From Prunus persica (taxonomy: Eukaryota > Streptophyta > Magnoliopsida > Rosales > Rosaceae), in the NCBI RefSeq assembly GCF_000346465.2, contig NC_034010.1:6079394-6143393 (forward strand): a DNA stretch of 64,000 bases, read 5' to 3'. Made by a program: the position numbers and the translations under genes. The notes under the pieces are model-generated. The model did no database searches and was not told the origin of the DNA. It was given only the letters and a program-made list of their open reading frames with translations. The first letter of the stretch is position 1. The number at the start of each line of letters is the position of its first letter. This document shows, one piece after another, positions 47,201 through 58,327 of the stretch.

Positions 47201-48244
47201 CACCAAGGCAGGTTTTCAGAGAAGTCCTAGTGAGGCAACACTATATGTAAAGGTTGCAGAAAGTGGTATTATTATCGTTTCTTTATATGTAGATGATATT
47301 ATCTACACTGGAAGCTCAAAAGCCTTGATGATGGAGTGCAAAACTAAAATGATGAGGCAATATGAAATGACTGATCTTGGTTTGCTTCACCATTTCTTGG
47401 GGTTAGGAGTGATACAAACCGAGTCTTACATTTTCTTGCACCAGAAGAAATATGCTAAGACATTGCTAGACAAATTTGGCTTTAAGGATTGTAAAGCTGT
47501 AGCTACTCCTCTTGCAATGAATGAAAAACTATCCAAGGAAGATGGGAGTGAACAAGCTGATGAAGGGGTCTATAGGTAGATTGTTGGAAGTCTGTTGTAC
47601 TTGACTGCAACAAGGCCAGACATCATGTTCGCAGCGAGTCTTTTGGCTAGATTTATGCATGGACCTACTAGAAAACATATGGGAACTGCCAAAAGGGTAC
47701 TGAGGTACATTCAAGGAACTTTTGATTATGGCATAGCTTATGAGAAAGGAAAAGAAGCAAGGCTCATCGGCTACTGTGACAGTGATTGGTCAGGGAGTGA
47801 GGGTGACATGAGAAGCACCTCTGGATATGCATTTAATCTTGGATCAGGTGTGTTCTCTTGGGCTTCAGTCAAGCAAAGTAGTGTAGCTCTGTCTACAGCC
47901 GAGGCAAAGTACGTTAGTGCAGCAGAAGCCACTGCACAAGCAATCTGGTTGCGCTTTGTTCCCTCAGATTTTGGTGAAGAACAGGTGGGTGCTACTACAA
48001 TTCTATGTAATCATACCTCTGCTATTGCTATAACTAAGAATCCGGTGCGTCATCATAAGACAAGGCATATAAATAGAAGGTTTCACTTCATCTGAGATGC
48101 TTTGCAAAATGGAGAGATTGATTTGCTGTATTGCAAAACTGAAGAACAGACTGCAGACATCTTTACCAAGGCTCTAGCAAGAGATCGGTTTGAATACCTG
48201 AGAAGAAAGCTTGGAGTAATCTCACCTAAACACTTAGAAGGGAG
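44235..48244 (+). pseudogene. Ty1/copia gag-pol polyprotein, inactivated
   Basis: Order of domains: gag from ATG 44337 (APIFEGDNYEFWSIRMKT), zinc knuckle about 45198-45243, protease-like WHLD.. near 45357, GAG-pre-integrase, integrase, RVT_2 reverse transcriptase (46800-47579; YVDD near 47288), RNase H to 48095. Nonsense codons include TAG 44694, TGA 45456, TAG 46794, TAG 47577 and TGA 48093; several fit C-to-T or G-to-A decay of Gln, Trp or Arg codons. The zinc knuckle reads CYNY instead of CYNC and the protease motif is DCR instead of DSG. The integrase has a frameshift near 46020-46040 with a deletion that removes the segment carrying the second catalytic Asp. Not capable of autonomous movement. 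Confidence 0.92.
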
Positions 48245-48578
48245 TGCTGAAATATAAGTGTTTTAGCTTATATGATTTTGTATTTAGTTTAAATTTACAG
48301 ATTTAAATGTGAGCCCTTGGATTATAGTCCAAGTGGACAGCTAAGATCTAATCTTAGAATAGAAGAATGGATGGCTAGATTTGGATGATGTAATTTGGAA
48401 TATCTTATTCCAGCTGTTATTAGTGCACAGTGTGTGCGTGAGAACAATAACAGATTTCTTCCTTTTGCTCCTTCCTGAAGCTCTCTCTCACTCTGAAAAT
48501 TCCTCTGAAACTTCTACTCATTCCGTAGCATTTAGTATTATGCAAGTTACAATTCAAATCATAGTCTAAATTCTAATA
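48245..48578 (+). mobile_element. Copia 3' LTR, 334 bp
   Basis: Same length as the LTR at 43901-44234 with about seven visible substitutions (for example TGCTGAAAT for TGTTGAAAT, end AATA for AACA). Preceded by the polypurine tract AGAAGGGAG. Block C DNA begins immediately after it. Confidence 0.92.
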
Positions 48579-49179
48579 GAAAAGAGAGGAAGATGAAACA
48601 TAAGAGGAAAGAAAAAAAGAGAAGGAAGAATGAGAGAGAAAATAAAAGGATTGTCCAAAAAAGAGGAGAAAAAGAGGAAGAAAGAAAGAAAAGTGACGCA
48701 AGATAAAGTCTACTTTGACAAAATGACAGCTTTACGGTACCATTTGGCTTATCTATTGGATGAAACTATGTAATGTTCAACCCAAAATAAAAAATTATAT
48801 GAGGACACTGCTTTCTTACTTAGAAGGAGACATACCTACTTCCTCTAAATCAAAATTTGACACATGTACAAAAATAATTCATAAAAAACACAAAAAGAAT
48901 TTCAGCACACATGCCGTGATTAACAAAGTAGAAGTTTCTACTTCCAAGTGAAGTGAAGGTGGCAAGTATTTTCGGTATGTAATGAGGAAAAAGAGAAAAG
49001 GACTTGGCAGAATTTGTAAAACCAATATCAAGACCAGAAAAAAGAAGTGACTCTCTCTTCCAGAGGTTTTAGGGTTCAATACAAGGATTTAAAAAGAAGA
49101 ATAGTTTATCTGCCAAATTATAATTTCCACTACTTTTTATGAAGACTCTCTGTCTCACGACAGAGTCGTCAGTTGGAAG
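48579..49179 (+). other. Upstream region of MATH gene 5
   Basis: Purine-rich DNA, then sequence closely matching the upstream of gene 3 (24440-25042), including GATAAAGTCTACTTTGACAA and the 5'UTR text TTCCAGAGGTTTTAGGG. The DNA left of about 24400 in the gene 3 block is missing, replaced by the copia array. Confidence 0.6.
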
Positions 49180-49255
49180 GTAAGTACGTCTCCGTTATGT
49201 TATGCGTATTTATTCTACTTCATTTACAACATATTTATGGGATTGAGCTTTGTAG
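49180..49255 (+). other. 5'UTR intron of MATH gene 5
   Basis: TTGGAAG/GTAAGTAC donor and TTTGTAG acceptor, 76 bp. It contains an in-frame ATG (49197) continuous with exon 1, as in gene 3. Confidence 0.65.
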
Positions 49256-49256
49256 A

Positions 49257-51349
49257 ATGGAGGAGGAGGAAGAGGAGGATCTTGTGTCTGGGACCTTCAC
49301 CTGGAGAATCGACAACTTCTCCACGCTGAACAAGCAAACGCATTATTCTGATGTTTTCGTCGTTGGTGGCTATAAATGGTAGACTTTTTATTTTTATTTT
49401 TATTTTTTTCTGGGATAATAATTGGTTAATATGTACACTTAATCCTCTTGGGTTGGTTTGATCAGGCGGATCCTTATATTTCCCAAGGGGAACAACGTAG
49501 ATTACTTGTCCGTGTATTTGGATTTTGCAGAGGCTTCAACGTTGCCATCTGGGTCGACCAGATATGCCAAGTTCAGGCTCACCCTGGTTAATCAAGTTGA
49601 TAGCAAGAAGTCAATCACAAAGGGTATATATCTTTTGTGCTCATGACCATGTTGTTTATTTCGCAATTCGAATTTATGCTGGATTTTTATCTTGTGGCTT
49701 GTCATTTGTTAATTTAACTTGTTAAATGGAATTGAGTGATTCTTTTTCCCACAATTTTTTTTAAAACAATCCTCCCACTATCTCCTTAGATATGATCTGG
49801 ATGGTTCATCTTCTACACTATATATTACTATGCGACATCAAAATGCTTGTGTTAAAACGTGTAAGTCACTTGCATTAATTGTACTTCATCTTATTCTGCA
49901 TTCTTCATTCTTCAGGTCCAATGTCTTTCCCCTTGTCTCAGTCAATTATTTATTTTGTTTGTTCTATTAATGGACGAATAAGTATGAAAATGGTAATGAC
50001 CCTGTGATCCTGTGTGATTGAGAGATTATAGGCTGACCGAGATGGCACATATATATGTCCGTATATCATATATGGAACATACTGTTTTCCAATAGTCTAA
50101 GATTGTTTCATGATCAGCCATGATGGTTTTCATCCATTAGTTCATTTTGTTCTTATCACTTCCTATTGTTGTGGTCAGGCATGCATATGACTCTTTTAGT
50201 TGTTTTTGTGATGTCACCTAGTTCCTAGGCATGCGAGGCCTAAGTTGTAAACTTGTAGAGTGGAAAACTAATTAGTTTTAGTAATCTTTAATGGAGAAAT
50301 TCTAGCATCCGCCAATTTGAGTTTTTGTTCAAAATTTTGTGGCATATTTATCTCTACTAAATACTATAGGGAAGAGTGTTTGGAGTTCTGAGGATCATCA
50401 GTCCAACATTTTAGTTTTGTTATGGTTTTAGATTTTTCTGCAATGGAGTACTGATATATGTGTTTCATTTAACTTCCTAGTATATATGTGCTCCAGGTAA
50501 ATGTTGGAGAAATAAGCTATACTGTAATTAAGGCTTTTAAGTCAGCCAAATATTTTCTTACTTGTTATGTTTCTTATTTATCTATTCGCTTCAATGCGCT
50601 TTCTATATCATTCATTTTGCTTTATTATCTGTTCATTTATATGCTTGATTCTTGGTTAAAGTTTTGTGATCCTTGATACATTTAATTTCATAGATACAGA
50701 ACATGAGTTTGTGGCAAATGAGAAAGACTGGGGCTTTACATCATTCATTCTTCTAAGTGAGCTTTGTGATCATGATAAAGGGTATCTTGTCAATGATTTC
50801 TGTGTTGTTGAAGTCGAAGTTTCAGTTCGTAATGGCATTAAGATTTTAGAAGACCAAGAAACTGGGGAGCTTATCGATTTTAGGGGCTTAGGACGAGTAG
50901 AGAAAACTTTTGTTCCATTTCTAGAGGAAGTTTGTTCGTCGTATCCTTCCTTGCTCGAGTGCCATAAGAAGAGAAGTCGTACGTTTATTCAATGTGCATT
51001 TACAGCTTTGGGCAGACTCTTGTGTTTTCTGAAGACTACAAAGGCCAAGGATATGACCCGTGATGCTTGTAAACGCCTTCAACTGTTATGGGAGGAGCTT
51101 GAGACCTTCAAATTTGACTTGGTTTGGCTGGAGCCTCATGTTCAATCGGTTTTGGTCATGAAGAGAAGGGCAGGAAGAGTTGATAGACTGAGAGAAGATG
51201 TGGAAATTTTGGAGAATGAAATAAAGAGGCGAAGGGATGTCCTCGCTGCTGCAGAAGTTGATCTCGAGGCAGCGAAAAGAGACTTGGCAAAGGCAGAAGA
51301 AGAGTTCAAGATAGATATGGATACTGAGCTAGGCTATCCATTACCTTAA
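49257..51349 (+). CDS. MATH domain and coiled-coil protein, gene 5 (short linker)
   Basis: Exons 49257-49378, 49466-49623 and 50694-51349 with GT/AG borders give 311 aa. MATH domain about 8-140: FTWRIDNFSTL, IFPKGNN, FRLTLVNQ, and in exon 3 an unmodified WGFTSF with ILLSELCD and GYLVND. Short linker (KILEDQETGE), then the DFRGLGRVEKTF block and a C-terminal coiled coil. One Lys of the EEFKK tail is missing relative to genes 3 and 4. No stop or frameshift. Its promoter region resembles that of gene 3. Family role as in the other copies; function not shown by sequence. Confidence 0.91.
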
Positions 51350-51659
51350 TTTACTGTACAAGTTTCTCTTGGGTGCATATTTTTGTCTCTTTGCCGAAGA
51401 TATCCAGTGTTACATATAATATGTACTAGTAAAACTTGGGCGGTTATGAATTTTTAAAATTTATATTTGCAACTCCTTTTGATTCTGTCCATATTTTTTT
51501 GTTTCGATTCTATGAATCATTGAGACTTAGCGGGTGAGACGTGCTGGGGTGAGACGTGCTGGGCAGCAGAGGATAGTTTGAATGCCCAGCCCTACTAAAT
51601 CCAACAAGAGAGATAAGACCTTAAGTATAGTGCATACTATGAGTGAGAGTCCCCTGAAT
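51350..51659. other. 3' flank of MATH gene 5
   Basis: Matches the 3' flanks of genes 3 and 4, with a small tandem duplication of GGGTGAGACGTGCT near 51532-51562. It ends at the hAT target site. Confidence 0.6.
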
Positions 51660-52379
51660 TAGGCCTCATCATTTGGCCTGCAGGCTCATGGGCCAATGGG
51701 GACCCGCCCGGTCCATGGAAAAAAAGTCCGGCTTGGTCCGTTATGGGCTTTGAGATGGCCCGGCCCACCTTGGGCTGAGCTAGGCTTGGGCTTGGATGTC
51801 TAAAGCCCAGCCCAGCCCATAGGCCCGGCCTGATTAAGCCCAAGAAAGCCCGGCCGGCCTACCCACAAAAGCCCCACCCGTTAGGCCCGCATACATATAT
51901 AATTATGTATAAATAAGAGTTTAGGTTTGGGATTATATCACTTAAATCACATATATAATTTGTTTCATTTTATTTACTTTTCTTTACTCATTCCTAGTTT
52001 ATAATTGGATGATTAGCACATTAATTTGTGTCAATTATTAATTCAACAATTATATATATATATATATATATATAACTAAGCTAGGATTAAAAGCAGCAAT
52101 TCTTTTAAGTTTGAGAGATGCTAGATCAACAGTTATCTTAGAGTTATCTGTCCCCCTAGGTTTACTCTCTCAAAAGAACACGGTAAGACCTATAGCTGAA
52201 CAGTAAGTCCCGCGGTAGAGGCCTGAGAGGTGCGGCACGAGTGTGAGAGAGAGAATGCCTTAGGTTCCAGGTAATTATGAGTTAACTTTAGGAATTCCTG
52301 TAGTTCTTCTACCTTTTGAAAACTTTGCGTCAAATACTTGTACGAATGAGTCGTTTTCTTAGAACCAATTCAGTAAGGT

Positions 52380-54444
52380 TTAATAAAAAGAAAGAAGTCA
52401 CCAAGATCTCTAGTTAGAAGTCAAAACAGTAAAAAAGGAAATATTAAGCCTAAAACAGGTTAGTCAAAAATTACAAACTGAGAATTATGAAATTAAACAA
52501 GATTTAATTAAACTACTTGAGTCTAGAGCAGAATCTAGTAATCCCTTTAGTAAACCTAGTTCCGAGTCAGAACCCGAGTCTTCTGACAGTAACAAAAGCA
52601 ACAAGGTTATCAAATTAATTAAGCAAATTAATTTCAGGAAATGGTATTCCCGAGTTAGTATTTTTATTAATGAATTTGAGTTAAATACAATTGCCTTATT
52701 TGATTCAGGAGCCGATTTAAATTGTATTCAAGAAGGTCTAGTTCCAACCTAGTTTTACAAAAAGTCAAAAGAAGTTTTAGGCACAGCATCCGGTAAAGCT
52801 TTAAAATTAAATTATGAATTACCCAAAGCCCATGTATGCCAAAACAAAATATGCTTTAAAATGTCTTTTGTTTTAATTCAAAATATCACAGATGAAGTTA
52901 TTTTAGGATTACCCTTTATCTCGTTACTTTACCCTTTCCAAGTAGAATATGATGGAGTTACGTCTAGTCACCTAGGTGAAAGAGTTAAATTTGAGTTTTT
53001 AACCAAACCAGAGTTACACAGTCTCAAGTCTTTACAGAAGTCAGCAGTTTCTAGATCAGTTAGATTAATTCAAAATAAGACAAAACAAGTTAATTTTCTC
53101 AAACACGAAATTAAGTTCAAACGCATTGACCAACAGTTAACAAATGAGTCACTACAATCTCAAATAATTAAATTTGAAGAAAAGTTAAAAAATGAAGTTT
53201 GTTCTGATTTACCTAATGCCTTTTGGTACAGAAAGCAACATGTGGTAACTTTACCTTACGTTAAAACATTTAGTGAAAAGAATATTCCCACTAAAGCCCG
53301 TCCAATCCAAATGAGTCAAGAGTTAATGGAATTATGTAAACAAGAAGTTACTGAATTAGTCCAAAAAGGAATAGTTAGGAAAAGCAAGTCACCTTGGTCA
53401 TGCCCATCTTTTTATGTTCAGAAAAAATGCAGAGCTAGAAAGAGGAGCCCCTCGTTTAGTTATCAACTATAAGCCCCTTAATGCAGTACTTGAATGGATT
53501 ATATATCTAATCCCTAATAAAAGAGATTTAGTTAATAGATTAGAAAAAGCAGTTATCTTTAGTAAATTTGATATGAAAATTGGTTTTTGGCAAATTCAAA
53601 TCAAAGAATAAGATAAATATAGAATTGCATTCGTTACCCACTTCGGTCATTACGAATGGAATGTCATGCCCTTTGGATTAAAAAATGCGCCTAGTGAATT
53701 CCAGAATATAATGAATGAGATTTTTAATCAATACAGTCATTTTTCCATAGTTTATATTGATGATGTCTTGATTTTTTTTGAGTCAATTGAGCAACATTGG
53801 AAACATTTGAATAAATTCCTTCAAATAGTTAAGCAAAATAGTCTAGTTATCTCAGCCAAGAAAATCAAATTATTCCAAGCCAATGTCAAATTTTTAGGAT
53901 TCAATATTGGTCAGTCTCAAATAAGCCCAATTAACCGAGTTATCCAGTTTGCTGATAAATTTCCATATCAAATTCTTGATAAAAGTCAATTACAGAGGTT
54001 TTTAGGATCATTAAACTATGTTTCTGATTTCTATCAAAATTTAAGAAAATTATGCAAGCCCCTGTTTGATCGTCTCCAGAGCAATCCTCCTGTTTGGACT
54101 CCGAGTCATACAAACCTAGTTAAACAAATCAAAGTTCATGTCAAGTCCCTTCCATGCCTTGGTATTCCTTCAGTTAATTCTTTTAAAATTGTCGAAACAG
54201 ATGCTTCTGATCCGATTATAGTGGTATCCTAAAACAAAGAGTTTCCCCTGAGTCACCTTTGCAAATTCTCCGATTTCATTCCGGAGTTTGGAGTCAATCT
54301 CAAGTTAATTATAGTACTATTAAAAAGGAAATTTTATCTATAGTATTATGCATTAGTAAATTCCAAGATGATTTATTAAATAAATTTTTTTTAGTCAGAG
54401 TTGATTGCAAGTCTGCAAAACATGTTTTGTATATATATATATAG
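52380..54444 (+). pseudogene. Endogenous caulimovirid-like polyprotein relic
   Basis: Old, broken copy of a plant pararetrovirus-type polyprotein. In order: a helical, acidic stretch (about 52440-52620), an aspartic protease site (DSGA, 52702-52713), a protease/reverse transcriptase spacer, the reverse transcriptase with its YIDD active site (53753-53764) and the beginning of RNase H. Breaks: in-frame TAG at 52750-52752, a frameshift near 53430, TAA at 53609-53611, a second frameshift near 54230, and truncation in RNase H at about 54440 by an AT repeat. Movement and coat regions were not identified. The protein type resembles endogenous Caulimoviridae of flowering plants; a Ty3/gypsy origin is less likely but not excluded. 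It cannot express a complete product. Confidence 0.68.
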
Positions 54445-54478
54445 ATGAACAACATATCACATCACCAAATATAATCAT

Positions 54479-54574
54479 ATCACGAAACATAATTGTACCA
54501 CCAAATATAGTCATGCTTTCTTGAACATCACGAAACATAATTGTACCACCAAATATAATCATGCTTTCTTGAAC
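54479..54574. repeat. 48-bp tandem repeat x2
   Basis: Two copies (54479-54526 and 54527-54574) of a unit beginning ATCACGAAACATAATTGTAC, differing at one position. It lies between the caulimovirid relic and the right end of the hAT element; the rest of this interval is AT-rich and gene-free. Confidence 0.93.
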
Positions 54575-55018
54575 ACGTCACCAAATATTTGCATATTTAT
54601 TCATACCATCCTTTAAAAATATTTTTTTTTATACTTATTATTTTTTAAAATTATTTCTTAAAACGTATTACGATCTAATTATGTAATAACCTAAAAAATA
54701 ATTTTTGGTTTTATTATTTTTGTGGAAAATCTTATAAGTTGTGTGACTTTATTGGGTGTTTTATGAATTTGGTTTGGTGTGAAAATATTGGAATGAAGTG
54801 AGTTTAATCTCAAATTTGGACTAAAATGCCTTTATGATTAAGTTTATGATTTTTTTTGAATGAAGTAGGGCCCGACCCGCCCCGATGGGCTTTCTCAAGC
54901 CCGACTCATGGGTCGGGCTTGGGCTTCAAATGTTCTAAAAAACCCTGGCCCAGCTTGGCCCGATATTTTATCTCTCCTCTTTAAAGCCCGGCCCATTGAC
55001 GAGCCCTACCCTGAATAT

Positions 55019-55196
55019 TGATAGAGATATCTCCACATCTAATCCTAGTCGTTCATCACAGAGTTGTTAATTTTTGTTTAGCTTTGCTTTAACAAATTGT
55101 ACAGCTGTCATTTGTACATCTATATCAAGTGTATATAAGCAATTCAATATCATTATTGTTTTAATGAAATGTGAATACAATTCTAGTTTTCTCACA
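55019..55196 (+). mobile_element. 5' LTR of a second copia element, 178 bp
   Basis: Starts TGATAGAGATATCTCC three bases after the hAT target duplication and ends TTTTCTCACA, directly followed by the primer binding site TGGTATCACGAGCC (55197-55210). TG...CA ends and the position of the primer site support the borders. The 3' LTR is not in the window. Confidence 0.75.
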
Positions 55197-55308
55197 TGGT
55201 ATCACGAGCCCTAGTCTAACGACTTTTCTCTCTGCAAATTTTCTTGCAATTTTCTTCCTTGCCAAACACCTTTCTTCGATCACTTTCTCTCTCCTTTTTC
55301 ACTTTCTC

Positions 55309-56760
55309 ATGGCTCTTTCGACCAATTCTGATGCTCCTCTTCCACCGCTCTCTTCTCCCTCTTCCCCTAATTCTGATGCGACCAATTCTGTTAATTCGCC
55401 ATTGTCAAACTCTGTGAGCTCGGTGACTGTCCAGAACATTGCTGGTATGGTTCCTATCAAGCTGAAATCTGGAAATTATCTGTTGTGGAAGAATCTTTTT
55501 CTTCCGGTGCTACGCAAATTCAAGCTTCTTGGTCTTATCAATGGCGCTGAACCTTCTCCTTCGCGCACCATCGTTTCTTCTTCAGGCCCTGTTGTTGTGA
55601 ATCCCTAATATGATCTCTGGGATGATCGCGATCAAAGCCTCATGATCTGGCTTATTTCAACTCTCTCTGAGGATCTTCTCTCTCATATTGTGGGCATTGA
55701 ATCTGCTCAAGATTTGTGGAATCTTCTTGAAAGGCGTTTTTCTGGTGTCTCTCAAGCCAATATTCATCAACTGTGCTCTCGTCTTCAAAGCATTTCTAAA
55801 GGCGACCTCTATGGATTCTTATCTTTAATCTGTGAAGGAAATTGCTGATGGCTTAGCAGTTGCTGGTCAATCGTTGTCAGAATTAGATCTCGTTGCCTAT
55901 GTGCTTAATGGTCCCCCGGATGAATATGACTCTTTCATTACGTCAATCGAGACGAGAATTGAACCTGTTACTCTTGATGAATTACATGATCTTCTACTCA
56001 GTCGTGAGTCTGCGATTCTCAAATGCAAAACTCGATCCACCTCTGCAGTTGCTACTAAGCCTTTTCATGCTTTCGCTACTACTTCTGGTTCTTCTTGCTC
56101 AAATTTCAGAGGCGGACGTGGTCATGGTCGGTTCCTTTCCAACTCTGGTTCTCAATTTCATTCTCGTAATCATCCTTTCACTAGCACCACCACCTCTTCT
56201 GGATGAGGCCTTTTACCTACGCTGTCATCTTTTTTTCCTGGCAACACCTCAAATGGTACCAACTCCAATGGTTTCTTCTGCAATTCTTCCGAATTCTCTC
56301 CTGATCGTTCCATGGCTTGTCAAATTTATGAGCACAAGGGTCATTCTGCTCTAACATGTCGCCAGAGGTTGAATCTTTCTCACAATGCTAATATGGTTCT
56401 TGCCCGATTTCAAGCTCATTCCGCGCACTATGCTCACTCTGCTTCTCAGCCTACCTCAAATATGAGCAATCTAAGTCACTCCTCTCCATACACAGGATCT
56501 GAGACTCTCCGTGTTGGTGATGGTAATTCCTTACCTATCTTTAATACTGGATCTACTATTTTGCTCATAATCTGCTCTCCGTGCACAAATTTGTTAGTGA
56601 TAATCACTGTTCCCTAGTTTTTGATAAATTGGTGTATCAATTAAGGACAATGCTACACAAAGGATGCTCTATCAGGGCCCTTGTGAACAAGGTTTATATC
56701 CTATCTACTACAGCTCATCAGTTCAAGTTGCACCTCTCTCCTCTAGCACCTCTCCTATAA
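55309..56760 (+). pseudogene. Copia gag and pre-integrase fragment, truncated by the CACTA element
   Basis: Gag starts at ATG 55309 after a leader. It shows the copia-like N-terminal and UBN2-type gag regions (LKSGNYLLWKNLFLPVL; IADGLAVAGQSLSELDLVAY), a GRGHGR-rich tail and a zinc knuckle in which the second Cys is Tyr (CQIY..KGHSALTC). Breaks: TAA at 55606-55608, a frameshift near 55815-55840 and others after 56200. A short pre-integrase part (LYQGPCEQGLYPI, about 56665-56705) is the last recognisable segment. The CACTA terminus begins at about 56762, so CACTA insertion cut the element; its remainder may lie beyond the window. Confidence 0.85.
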
Positions 56761-56784
56761 CTACTACAAAAAAGCAAAAAGACG

Positions 56785-58260
56785 ACGGTAAATCACCGTC
56801 GTGTATTGGGTTTTTCAATGGCCGTGGAATCCACCGTCATCTTTTCCCTCATAAACCACGACGCTAAATAACCGTCGTTGTTAAAATATACAACGTCATC
56901 AACAAATACAAAACGACGTCTTTGTACTGCAAAAAGATCTAAAAAAAGCAATCGAGGATGATAATAGACGACCAACTCTCTAAAAAAACCGTCGTTAAAA
57001 AGGAAAAATATGACACATATTAAGAGAACAAGGCCGCAAGATAGACATACAACGACGAAAATAAAAATACGACGACGTTAAATATAATTTTCACGACAAT
57101 AAAAAATATGACGTCTTTAAATACATTAGAAGACGACGTTATTGATACCTACTACGTCGCATATATAAAAACAACCGTCGTAAAATTAATTTTCCACTTC
57201 GATTTTTCGATAAAAGATGACGTGGAAATAGTTGTCAGTGTCATTATTTACGACGTATGTGTTTATAGATTAGACGTTGAAAAACTAAACAACGTCGGTT
57301 ACAAATATATGAGAGTCGTATTACAAAATTTATACGTCCTATTTTCAGAAACAAACAACGACGATAAATATTAGACGTTGTTAAATAAAACAACGTCGGA
57401 AAAAAATAAAAACAGACGTGTTTAGTCTGCTAAAGTTCTAGAAAATAGTCGAGGATGAGAATAGACGACCAACTCAAAAAAATCACCGTCGTTAAAAAGG
57501 AAAAATATGACACATATTAAAAGAACAAGGCCGCAAGATATACATACAACGACGACAACTAAAATACTACGCCGTTAAATATAATTTACACGACAAGAAA
57601 AAATATGACGTCTTTAAATACATGAGAAGACGACGTTATTGAAATCTACTACGTCTCTTATTTACAAAAAACCGTCGTGAAATAAATTTTTCACTTCGAT
57701 TTTTCTAAAAAAGATGACGTGGAAATAGTTGTCAGTGTCATTATTTACGACGTACACATTTATATAGTCGACGTTGTATTTATATGTATTCATTACTCAC
57801 GACGCACTTAATAATATAGACGACGTTGAACTTCTAAACAACGTCGGTTCCAAATAAATGAGAGCCGTATTACAGAACATATAGACGGCGTAGATTATGA
57901 TGAGAGCCGTATTACAAATAACGTCGTTTAATTGTTATTAGACGGCGGTTATAATGAATTTCCGTCGAAATTCATTTCGTTCCTCTTCGTTTATAAAAGA
58001 ACTTGCGACGTGGAAAATGTATGATGACGTCGTATTTTTTAACGTTCAGATTATATATCTCGTTTTTTAGACGTCAGTATTATGGGATTGGAGTCGTGTT
58101 ATTTTGAATTACATGGCGGTTCTTAATCCTTCACCGACGTGATATCCTGAATAATTGCTTCACAATAGCGTCATGGTTCTTCATTGTTACGTTGCTTTAA
58201 GACGTCGGTAAATATGCTGAATAACTGATTCACAATAACGTCGTGTTTTATTTGAACGTA
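56785..58260. repeat. CACTA subterminal repeat region
   Basis: Many copies of CGTCGT, ACGACG and GACGTC in both orientations, plus a large direct repeat: about 56942-57255 recurs at about 57432-57755 (CGAGGATGA.AATAGACGAC, GAACAAGGCCGCAAGATA, GATGACGTGGAAATAGTTGT). In related elements such motifs are binding sites for the second transposon protein. Open frames here are not genes. Confidence 0.8.
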
Positions 58261-58327
58261 GAAAGTGAAGAAATCACATTACAATATATTACAAAATTAA
58301 TGTCATACACTGCCAATTACATAAGCA

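Larger units (their letters stand above)
51660..55008. mobile_element. hAT-type element enclosing a caulimovirid relic, 3349 bp
   Basis: Left end TAGGCCTCATCATTTGGCC; right end on the minus strand TAGGGCTCGTCAATGGGCC. The 8-bp direct repeat CCCTGAAT flanks it exactly (51652-51659 and 55009-55016). The uninterrupted site GAGTCCCTGAATATATC is preserved after genes 3 and 4. Subterminal DNA on both sides is rich in GGGCTTGGGC and CCCGGCC. No hAT transposase is visible; most of the interior is a pararetrovirus-derived sequence, which must have entered the element or its ancestor. Confidence 0.82.

Noticed and set aside
57108..57374. 88-codon open frame in the CACTA end
   Set aside because: Made of subterminal CGTCG repeats, and its duplicate at about 57600-57860 is not open in the same way.
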